Of a stretch of 28,904 nucleotides of DNA, positions 11,474-21,955 are shown piece after piece. Within the stretch, counting starts at the first letter, position 1. The number at the start of each line of letters is the position of its first letter. Below the pieces are notes generated by a model, which did no database searches, was not told where the DNA came from, and was given only the letters and a program-made list of their open reading frames with translations. Source of the DNA: Ministeria vibrans ATCC 50519. Its lineage: Eukaryota > Opisthokonta > Filasterea. The DNA lies in assembly GCA_943704425.1 (NCBI GenBank), contig CALSCP010002358.1:11792-40695 (forward strand), in the 5' to 3' direction. Both the position numbers and the translations under genes were made by a program.

Positions 11474-12315
11474 TTTTGCATTATTATTATTTTATTGTGT
11501 TTGTAAAGTGAAACTGTTAATTTTGATTGTTACCAAAAAACAAAAACAAAACGAAACAATATGAAATTTAGAGGAAGAAGACATTTCTTATTTATTATCA
11601 ACCACAAAACGAAAAGCGACAACACAAACCGCTCAGAAGCACTTTCTAAGCGAGAGGGAGCGGAGACAGATATCCTGGGAGGGACAGAAGGCACTGCCAG
11701 CACAAGGGCTGGCACTGCGTTAACATAAGATGAATAATCACGATAGAAATATTTACGAGGAGTAAAAATTTATCAGAAAACTGAAATATTTTTTTTTAGT
11801 TCAGTTCACACAAACAAGTTGACGAGCTTGTTTCAAGATCTTAGAACACCAATACTTCATGAGTGATGTACAGGAGCGTATAGAAGCGGCGCGCTCGACC
11901 AATTTATTGAATTTGCGATATTGTGAACTCTCTTAGTGTCAGCTGACGCTCCGCAAGTGGTCGCGCATCCGCAACGCTGCTCGCCTGCTCTTTGCGGCTG
12001 ACTGAGTGTTGTGCTTGTGTGCTTGTGTGTGTGTGTGTGTGTGTGTGTGTGTCTGCCTTTCTCTGTGTGTATGTCAATGAAAATGAAAACAGTCGAACGA
12101 GAATGAGAGATCTATGGAAGATCTATGAGAGACAGACAGTGTGCTAGGGTTGCAACGAACAGGCACGCGAGAGGTGCAAAGAAAGAGATTTCTGTAAAGG
12201 GGCTGAATGGCTCTTGCTTGAGGTGGGCACCCGGGGATTGGAATAGGGAGAGTGTGCACACGCGCATGGAGTACGCCGTATGCGATTATTATCAAGCTCA
12301 GTTAAGACCACGGCA
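11474..12315. other. gene-poor stretch downstream of the GPCR
   Basis: The GPCR 3' flank is AT-rich. Around 11871-12000 short protein-like reads occur on both strands, for example ERIEAARSTNLLNLRYCELS on the plus strand, which ends in TAG, and EQASSVADARPLAERQ on the minus strand. None extends or splices convincingly. A (GT)n tract lies at 12024-12052. I see no tRNA or rRNA. Confidence 0.4.
12024..12052. repeat. (GT)n dinucleotide microsatellite
   Basis: Perfect TG/GT run of about 29 bases in intergenic DNA. Confidence 0.9.
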
Positions 12316-12546
12316 TTAATCAATGCCAACCTTTAGTATCTTCCGAGTACCCTGGTCTAAATATCCGTCCAGGACCCCATGCATGTCAATGAGAGCACTA
12401 CCGCGCGCAATACCGACCTTAGTGTGTATGTGCTCGATACTCCAACGTCCACCATTTGCTACACCGTAGGCCACTTAGTCCTCCCTGAGGGCTTCCTTGC
12501 CCGCCCCGTCTCTCAACAGCTGGTCAATTATCTCGGACATGGACAT
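12316..12546 (-). CDS. possible tiny gene, 62 aa, of unknown function
   Basis: The minus-strand frame from 12546 reads MSMSEIIDQLLRDGA, meets an in-frame TAA, then continues with a protein-like stretch (RWSIEHIHTKVGIARG, LIDMHGVLDGYLDQGTRK) to a TAA at 12318-12316. A 42-nt GC-AG intron (12500-12459, donor G|GCAAGG, acceptor GTGTAG) would remove the stop and keep frame, giving 62 residues from 12546-12501 plus 12458-12316. A GC donor of similar form (GCAAGT) is used in the PSME3 gene of this window. I recognise no family. A 72-residue plus-strand frame overlaps it (12379-12597), so strand is uncertain and the region may be non-coding. Confidence 0.3.
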
Positions 12547-12718
12547 CGCCGCCGACGTCGCCACCCTGATGACGACAATGAGAGGTACGAGCCGTGACGT
12601 ACTATGACTGCCGCTGTATTTGCATGCGAAGAGAAAAGTGAAAAGTAAGGAAAATAAATGTAATACAAGAAAAGGAAAAGAATATTAACTGATTATTCTA
12701 CGATAAAATAAAGCAAGT

Positions 12719-14983
<2,265 letters not shown>

Positions 14984-15144
14984 GCCGTCTGTAGTCGAAG
15001 TATATGAAGTAGCGCGAAGCCAAAAGAAAGAAAGAACTGAGTGATCGAATAATTTGAATAATAATTATTGTTATTGTTATTTTTTGCGCTATGGCTACTG
15101 ATGCACTGTGCCGTGAGAGTGTTGGTGAGAGTCCGTCACGTCCA
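14984..15144. promoter_or_regulatory. 161-bp shared region between divergent carrier and EFHB-like genes
   Basis: Start codons of the minus-strand carrier and the plus-strand EFHB-like gene lie only 161 bp apart, head to head. The gap has an AT-rich centre (about 15040-15085). A bidirectional promoter is inferred from geometry; I see no specific factor site. Confidence 0.35.
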
Positions 15145-16771
15145 ATGAGTAGTCGATTCAAGTTTGATCCTCTTCCGGAAGTTCGAGCGGTTCGTCTGAA
15201 AGGTCACCATGACAACCTCGCCTAAAACGCTTTCTTTATTCCCTGACATGTAGGCCGGAAGACCTCTCCCTCGAGGTGATTGGGGTGCTGGGCAGCTAAT
15301 GACCACCTCTGGTGACGGCGTAAGCCCAAGACAACAACATGTGTATCCTTGCTCTAACAATGTTTGCAGTCTTTCACTTTTGCAGACCCTTTCCTCGGTC
15401 GTGCGCGCCCTCATACTCGAGGATACGTTCCAACAGGCGCTACCTATGGCAAGGCGTCTCCGGCTCACACGGCGGCAAAGGTATGTGACGAGGACACAGA
15501 CACACGCGATGACAGTAATTGGGTTACTGTTCGCTCACTGCAATTTGATAGTCTGTCCTTTATCCCAACGACGAGTCGGATCCCTTTGCTGATGCCACCT
15601 TGGCCAACAGCGAACGAAACTACATGCGAGGGCGCACAGCACCCTTGGGTCGTGCTGGAAAGTACACTTTTCGCGAGAGCGGAGTAGTGCCACCCGCAAA
15701 TATAGTGTTTGGCCGACCAACGACGCGCAGCGACTCTGCTCGCTCCGTCGTCAACCCCTCAACCCCACCATCAACGGCACAGGTTGCGCCACTGTCTCGT
15801 CCCCGCACTGCCATGCACATGCCCCTCTCCCTCCAAACCGAGCCAGGCCTGCAAACCCGCCAGAGCGACTTCTGGCGCCACACACGAATTCCCTCACCAG
15901 ACACACACCGCTTCGGCCAATACCACAGCTACGATCGCCACGGTGAACAAACAGCGCGTGCACTTGACTGGCGCGACACCGACTCCACTCCCGTCTCCAC
16001 TCGCGCCAACCAATGGTATGACCGTTACAAGCCCCAACTCGGTCGCTCTCGCTTCCCCCAGTCCCTTCCCCACTCAGTCCACCCAGACTCAACGCGCTTC
16101 GGACATTCTGTCTTGCGTGATCCCTTTGGAGCAGGTAAGTGAAAAGAGAGAGTTTTAATTTGGGGTTCACTCTACACCAACGCGATGTCAATCAGCATTA
16201 ATATTGTATTACTACATAATATTTCTTGTAATTATTATTATTACTTTATTTAGGAGCACTTATTCACCACGATACTCCGGAAGCAAAGGCAGTTATTGCA
16301 CAAGATACTGAATTGGAATTGACCCGTCAAAAACAATTGGCCGAAAAAAGAGCAGTAAAAAAAACTCGTGTTCAAATCGTTGACTGAAAAATGAAAATAA
16401 TAATAACAATATTATTTTTTTAGAGAGAAATTGAGGGACGAGTGAGCGGAATTCCGTCGATGCGAAGTGATATCGAGCGACCGAGTGAGGAGAAACGGAG
16501 TGTGACGGACCAAACGAATTATGGGGATGAGTTGGTAATTGGGGGACTGGTTGGACCGTCTGTGGCGACACAAAAGGGAGTTGAGCCGTTTGAGGAGCAT
16601 CGGGCGCGAACGGAGGACGAGTTGTGGGCAATTGTGCAGCGGATGGACTGTGGGATTACGCAGAGGGTGTTTAGACGGGCGTATGATCGGGCGGCTCTGG
16701 AGACGGCGGGGGCAGTGACGCCCAGGGCTCTGTTGGGCGCGCTATCCGCCGTCCAGAGTCAGATGGCCTGA
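15145..16771 (+). CDS. EFHB/CFAP21-like ciliary protein, 6 exons, 409 aa
   Basis: EFHB (CFAP21) is a microtubule inner protein of cilia. Exons: 15145-15189, 15254-15311, 15386-15480, 15552-16134, 16254-16354, 16424-16771; phases close. Family-like blocks: RGRTAPLGRAGKY, NIVFGRPT, VVNPSTPP, RFGQYHSYDRHGEQTA..LDW, and RFGHSVLRDPFGAGALIHH. The last block is the best match to the EFHB segment that precedes its helical region. A charged helix (RQKQLAEKRA) and an Asp/Glu-rich C-terminus follow. At 409 residues it is about half the animal length, and I see no canonical EF-hand loop in the C-terminal part, so it is at most a reduced relative. The first two exons are short and least certain. The exon 5 donor GTAAAA at 16355 was chosen over a later GTTGAC because the latter leaves a 39-nt intron. 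Confidence 0.55.
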
Positions 16772-17216
16772 ATACTCAATTCAGAATAACAGCTTTCATT
16801 ATTAATTCCATATTATCCTGATTTATCATAATATTATGAGAATCGGAAATGAAATAAATTAAAGAAAAGTCAATGATTAATAATAATAATAATTATGAAA
16901 TTGGCCGGTCATGAGTTACATGTCTCTGTCGAGTCACTCAGCACTCTAGAGTAGTAGAGTCTAGACACTGGAGTCTGCTTTATTTCTACGCCACGGACGA
17001 CATAAGATTAACAAACACACCAATAATCTATATTTGGGTTGCCACGTCGCCATCACGCAAAGGCTTGCGTTGCAATTCCCGCCACCTGTCACTCGACCAA
17101 ATCACTCTTTTCTCTTTCTCTCTCTCTCTCTCTCTCTCTTCTCCCTCTCTCCCTTTTATGACTGCCAAGTCTACCTGGGTCTACAACAAGAAATTTCCCA
17201 CGTACACCCGACAAGC
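16772..17216 (+). other. intergenic region and likely 5' leader of the radical SAM gene
   Basis: The first half is AT-rich with ATT/AAT repeats. The second half contains a CT-rich tract at about 17107-17155, which is pyrimidine in the sense of the downstream gene and may lie in its leader or promoter. No gene is seen. Confidence 0.4.
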
Positions 17217-19312
17217 ATGAACGCCCTGATCGCCTCCACTCTGCAACAACAATCCTCCACAATTTCCCGCATTTTCTCGCGTGTTGTCGTCTCGCCTCGC
17301 CACGCCTCCAGCTATGCCTGGCAGACGCCCACGGCCGAAGACAGTGTTCAATACAGTCCCGAGGAGGTCTTTCGCGCTGGCATGCGCCATCACCGTACAA
17401 AAACAAACAAAACACACACACACAAACTCTTGTTTGGTCGAGCGATCAATATTGAAACACTTTTTCTTTTTGACAGATCTCGCCTCAACTGCCTTCCCCA
17501 TCAACAACCGAGTGACTGTGCGACCGTACCGGGTTGCCCGCACTCGCGACCAGCGCTACGTCCACGATGTGCTTCAACAGGCGTACGCCGGCAAAGACAT
17601 GATGCTGTACGTCCACTGGCCCTTTTGCGAGACCCGGTACGCAGAGCAGGACCCTCCGCACGCTCTCCTCGTCCTTTTACACACACACAACGTTCGGGTT
17701 TAGGTGCCAATTTTGCGAGTACACGGTTGTGGATCCGAAAACAGGGAAACTCGACGACACACATTCGATGTACGCAGACGCGCTCATCAAGGAGATGGAG
17801 CTGTACTCGCAGCTGCTCAACACCAAGGAGAAGCGTCTGCGAGGCTTTGACATTGGCGGCGGCACTCCTTCGCTCGTGTCCATTGCGAACATGGAGAAGA
17901 TGATGAAGGCAGTGCATACGCACTTTGCAATGCCGTCCGCCGACGACATGGAGATCTCCATTGAGACCACGCCCAAGATTGCCGCGCGCGAACCCGACAA
18001 GCTGCGTGCCTACCACCAAATGGGCATCCGTCGCATCTCCTTTGGTCTGCAAACGACCGACTTCCGTCAGGCGAAGGAGCTCAACCGCGACGACGCCAAC
18101 GACGGTCCAGGCATGGTCCAGCGCGCCGTGGACAATGTGCGCGCCGCCGGCTTTGACGGTGTCAACGGAACACTTAACATTGATCTGATGTACGCACTGG
18201 CGCCCCCTCGCAAGGGCCGCACCGATCCCTGGGGCAAGACGGTGATGGACACTCTCGACCTGGCGCCAGAGCACATCACGCTTTACCGCACGCGATTCAA
18301 GGGCACCAAGCTGGCGCACATGATGGACCGCGTGTCGCTCTCGCTGGTGAACGAGCAGGCAGCGCTTGCCGGGCGGCTTCTGGCCGACGCAGGCTACCAC
18401 AGCGACATTGGCAAGAACACCTTCAGCCGTGTGCCCCTCAGCTCGGGCTGCTCTGACTACCTTGACCTGCGTGTGCGCAAGGCTATTCCGTACCTTGGTA
18501 TGGGCATTGGCGCTCAGTCCTACTCGCACCACACCCTCGACTACAATCTGGGCGCAGTCACAAAGGCGCTGGGACAGTATATCAAGTGTGTTGATTTGGG
18601 TCGCATTCCCGTGCAGGATCTCTACCATCTCTCTCAACGTGCTGCCATGGGCAAAATGGTCTCGGTGAGCTTCTACTATGGCGGTGTGGACCTCGATGCG
18701 TTTCACAACGCCTTTGGCGTGCGCTTTGAAGATGCTTTTGCGCCCAACATTGCGTTTCTCCGCCAACACAATCTCATGGAGTTCACCCACGAAAGCTCTT
18801 GTGCTCCGGGAATCCCTCGTTTCCAGCTCACCGCGCTTGGCAAGAGCCACTTTAGCGGATGCATTGCCCAGTTCTACTCCCCGTCCGTCCAGGGCCATCT
18901 CATCCGTTTGCCCGGTGGAGAAAGCTTCACCGTCGATCTTCTCGAGCAACTCGATGCCTACTCCCCCACCACTGCCCAAACCAACGCACTCGTCTCGGCC
19001 ACGCGTGCCTCTCACGTTCCCATCATGGGCGCATCCATTGTCCAAGCACAACAGGAGACCACAGCCGAGACCAACGACGCAACGACAGAGTCCCAGGCAA
19101 GCACCGAGTCTCAGGCAAGCACCGCGTCTCATACGGGCTCCACAGGTGACTGGGCGCGCACCAACTCAGACGGCACGCTCACCATGTCCATTGGTGGCAC
19201 TGTCTCCACCGCCCATATCCACCGCAATCCCGTCACAGGACACGTCTCAGCCCGTCCCCTCTCCACTCACGCCACTACGACTCACTTGTCTGATGGTACC
19301 ACCGACGACTAA
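17217..19312 (+). CDS. HemN/HemW-like radical SAM protein with probable mitochondrial presequence, 648 aa (may be N-terminal half of a fusion)
   Basis: Radical SAM enzyme of the coproporphyrinogen III oxidase-like/HemW superfamily. Exons 17217-17394, 17477-17636 and 17704-19312. The N-terminus is Ser/Arg-rich with almost no acidic residues (ISRIFSRVVVSPRHASS), as in mitochondrial import signals. The core begins MLYVHWPFCETRCQFCEY; the 4Fe-4S cluster cysteines are C110, C114 and C117 (CX3CX2C), split by intron 2. It continues with the SAM-binding motif FDIGGGTPSLVS, ISFGLQTTD and DLMYALA. The sequence after the cluster (EYTVV) differs from the NF or DF of true HemW, so porphyrin oxidation or heme chaperoning cannot be assumed. 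A weakly conserved C-terminal tail contains a TESQAS repeat. The tail holds a GTACCA donor at 19296 that would splice in frame to the next radical SAM module, replacing the last residues and stop. Confidence 0.85.
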
Positions 19313-19393
19313 AACAAACCTTTTTTGTTTTGTGTTTTGTGTTTTTTTTTTGTTTTTAATACACTTACGTATTTTTTTTTGCGTGTATGTCAG
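19296..19393 (+). other. candidate 98-nt phase-1 intron joining the two radical SAM modules
   Basis: The stretch starts GTACCA, contains GACTAAAA and a long T-rich tract, and ends TATGTCAG. Removing it joins G at 19295 to AG at 19394, giving GAG, and carries the upstream frame exactly into the downstream one (EEPFEFGN). GTAC donors are common in this window (for example GTACCC in VPS39 and GTACCT in the carrier gene). Spliced, exons 17217-17394, 17477-17636, 17704-19295 and 19394-20157 give 898 codons. Confidence 0.55.
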
Positions 19394-20157
19394 AGGAACC
19401 GTTTGAGTTTGGAAACATTTTGTTCAGCGGGCCATGCAATCAAAAGTGTGTGTTCTGCATTGGAAATGAGCTCGAGAGTACTCCAACCAATCTGCGCGAA
19501 TGGCCATTGCAAAACATTGAGCAGTTTGTCAAGCGAATGCGTTCGAGTGGCACACGCAAAGTCATTCTGACGGGCACTCGCACGGACCCTCTGCTGTACA
19601 AGCACATGGAAAAGCTTATTACGTACCTGCGCACACACCTACTGCCCGGCACCCACATTTCCATTCACACCAATGGCGTTTTGGCGCTGAAACGTTTCTC
19701 CGCTTTTAACCTGTGTGACTCGGCGACCATCTCCGTCAACAGTTTCCACCCGGAGATCTTCCGGAAGATCCACGGGACTCGAACCATGCCGAACATTGCG
19801 GAGATTCTTGCGCGCACGCATATGCCCATCAAGCTCTCGTGTGTGGTCACCGACGACAACTGCCACACGCTGGACGCATACCTTGCGACCGCCCGCGCAC
19901 TCCACATTAAGCGCATTGCCATCCGTCATGTGTACAACGACGCGCGTCGTTGGTCCTCGGCTAAACTCTTTGCGGGTCGTGCACCCGTGCGACGCCACTG
20001 CAACAACCCCGTGTACGATGTGGAAGGAATGGAAGTCACCCACTGGGTGTTTGAGGGCACTGCCGGTCGTTCGTTGAATCTCTTCTCGGACGGCCATCTC
20101 TCGGAGCGCTACCTCTTGTCTGAGGCAAAGAGCCAACAAGAGAAACTGATTCAATGA
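19387..20157 (+). CDS. compact radical SAM protein, 256 aa (may be C-terminal half of a fusion)
   Basis: Intronless reading frame. The cluster motif is SGPCNQKCVFCIG (CX3CX2C) close to the N-terminus. It is followed by VILTGTRTDPLLYKHME, THISIHTNGVLALKRF and SFHPEIFRKIHG, the strand-helix order of a radical SAM partial barrel with a TGT..DP signature in place of the usual GGEP. At 256 residues it has little room for auxiliary cluster domains, though four later cysteines are present. The substrate is unknown. The start codon is only 74 bp after the stop of the upstream radical SAM frame, and the intervening DNA looks like an intron. The ATG itself lies inside the possible 3' splice site. I favour, without proof, a single two-module protein. 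Confidence 0.85.
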   Translation: MSEEPFEFGNILFSGPCNQKCVFCIGNELESTPTNLREWPLQNIEQFVKRMRSSGTRKVILTGTRTDPLLYKHMEKLITYLRTHLLPGTHISIHTNGVLALKRFSAFNLCDSATISVNSFHPEIFRKIHGTRTMPNIAEILARTHMPIKLSCVVTDDNCHTLDAYLATARALHIKRIAIRHVYNDARRWSSAKLFAGRAPVRRHCNNPVYDVEGMEVTHWVFEGTAGRSLNLFSDGHLSERYLLSEAKSQQEKLIQ

Positions 20158-20355
20158 AAATAATATTTTGTTTAAATAATACATAACGAATCGTCAATCG
20201 AAAGCTCAGAGCTGCACTTAAATAACTCAATGTCAATTGTCAAAACAAGTTTGGTTATTGTATGAGGTTGTGAGGTGTTTCAAATAATTTGTATCGAGGA
20301 TTACTATTTATTGAAATTTGAATTACTTTTGTTTTTTCTCTTCCAATAACGTACG
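20158..20355 (+). promoter_or_regulatory. intergenic region upstream of PSME3-like gene
   Basis: 198 bp of AT-rich DNA between the radical SAM stop and the next start codon. It probably holds the 3' processing site of one gene and the promoter of the next; no specific motif is assigned. Confidence 0.3.
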
Positions 20356-21627
20356 ATGGAGGACTTCTCCTCCAGCTTGAGTGCGCCTCAGCGCGAGCTC
20401 TTTGATCAGGCAAGTCATTTTGTCTGAGGGATCACTTTGCGTCTCTTGTCCTCACTCCCTCCGCGTCTCCAGGTCAAATCACTGCACGTTGTCATTGCCG
20501 AGCGAGCCGAAGTCGCCATCCGCGAACGCCTGCCTGCCAAGGTCATCTCGATGACTCAACTCGCTGAAGTAAGTGATTTTTTTTTTTTTTTTTTTTTTTC
20601 AAAATGACGTTTCGCGTTTGCCCTTTCTACCGAATTAAGAACGCGGCTCGACACTGCCCCACCCGCCGCATGGCACACAACAGGGGTTGCTTGCGTCTGT
20701 GCCTCTCGCGTTGGGTGTGTTTGTTTTCGTTTTGTCTCACGTTGATTGTTCGTTTGTTCACGAATGATATAATTTATTATAATGTGTGTGTGTGAAACAC
20801 GTTTTTTTCAAATCTGTCTGTTGCGTCGTTTGCTCTGTCTGCATCTTCCCGCCAATCGACCGGCACGCGCAATCATTTGCGTGGCGTTTCTTTTGCTGCT
20901 TGTGATGGAGTAGCTTCTTGATGAGATCAGATGATCATTTGTCGACCATTGATTGTTTATTATTATTATATAATATAATCGTAATCGGTTTTTTTTTCTG
21001 TGATCTGTAGCAATGGCAATCGCGCTACGCCGACGATCTGTCCACTGCGGAGGAGTCGTCCGCGAGCGCGACAACAACAGCAACAACAACGACGACTACG
21101 GCCGAGGAGACGGACGCGGCGCAACACACCAAAAAGAGACGGCTTGACGATGGCTCTGCAGCGGCGGACGAGGCGGCGGACGCGAGTGCAGCGGCGTTCA
21201 AGGCTGCGCCTTTCATTGAAAAGGCCATCTCGACGATCAAGCGTGAGCTCAAGGACCTTGTGAGCATTGCGAACCAGATCAAGATTTGGGTGCAGCTCAA
21301 TATCCCGCGCATCGAAGACGGAAACAACTTTGGAGTGGGCATTCAGGAGGAAGTGGTAAACGAGTTGGGTCGCGCAGAGGACTCGGGGTTTGCCATTATG
21401 GACTCCATCTCCAAGTACTTTGCCATGCGGGGCAAGCTCTGCTCCAAAGTCCTCAAGTACCCTCAGCTGAGTGACTATGAGCGGGCCATTGCCGAACTGG
21501 ACATGAAGCAGCTCGAGTCGCTTCGACTCTGTGTTGTTGACATTCGAAACGTAAGACAAAGCGTGTTGTTTGCGAGAAATATTTCATTTGAAGTGGAAGA
21601 TGACTGAGAGTTTATCATTCTTATTTA

Positions 21628-21669
<42 letters not shown>

Positions 21670-21857
21670 TTTATTATTAATTTTATTGTGATATTGCAAT
21701 ATTTTCCCCACTTGACTTTTTTCCCAGTTGATCTCTCCACTCACATGCTCTGTGACTCCCTTCTACGTAGAACTATGCTGTGCTCCACGACACTATCACC
21801 AAGAACATCGACAAGCTGCGCAAACCCCGCTCGTCAAACACTGCTTCCATGTACTAA
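20356..21857 (+). CDS. PSME3: proteasome activator PA28-gamma-like (PSME3), 258 aa
   Basis: PA28/REG-gamma forms a heptameric ring that caps the 20S proteasome and promotes ATP-independent degradation in the nucleus. Exons: 20356-20409, 20473-20568, 21011-21550, 21771-21857; 259 codons. Strong family blocks: IKIWVQLNIPRIEDGNNFGV, IQEEVVNELGRAEDS, YFAMRGKLCSKVLKYP and SLRLCVVDIRN, then NYAVLHDTITKNIDKLRKPR and a terminal Tyr (ASMY). The variable loop carries KKRRLDD, matching the basic KKRRLDE-type nuclear signal of PA28-gamma and favouring that paralogue over alpha or beta. The loop is padded by Thr- and Ala-rich runs. Intron 1 has a GC donor (CAG|GCAAGT), a standard GC-AG type. Intron 2 is long (442 nt) with a 5' T-run. 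It is convergent with RIOK3, 98 bp between stops. Confidence 0.95.
20569..21010 (+). other. long second intron of PSME3-like gene
   Basis: 442 nt, starting GTAAGT and ending CTGTAG. A run of about 22 Ts follows the donor (near 20578-20599). The rest is T-rich, with no recognisable gene or RNA. Confidence 0.85.
21628..21666. repeat. (ATT)n microsatellite in PSME3 intron 3
   Basis: Nearly perfect ATT run of about 13 units between exons 3 and 4. Confidence 0.9.
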
Positions 21858-21955
21858 CAATAAATAATTATTATTAATGAATCTGTTTCAGTTTTCTTTC
21901 TTTGTTGAGCGTGCGAAAGCACAGTGAAATGCGTGTGTACTCTTCTCTCTCTCAT

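Noticed and set aside
12379-12597. 72-residue plus-strand frame ending in RRRRR and acidic residues
   Set aside because: No family resemblance and no supporting splice context; the opposite strand gives a slightly better candidate, so it was not annotated as a gene.
17501-19132. 543-residue minus-strand open frame opposite the radical SAM gene
   Set aside because: The plus strand carries cluster, SAM-binding and family motifs over the same span; the reverse frame is a GC-rich shadow with no domain pattern.
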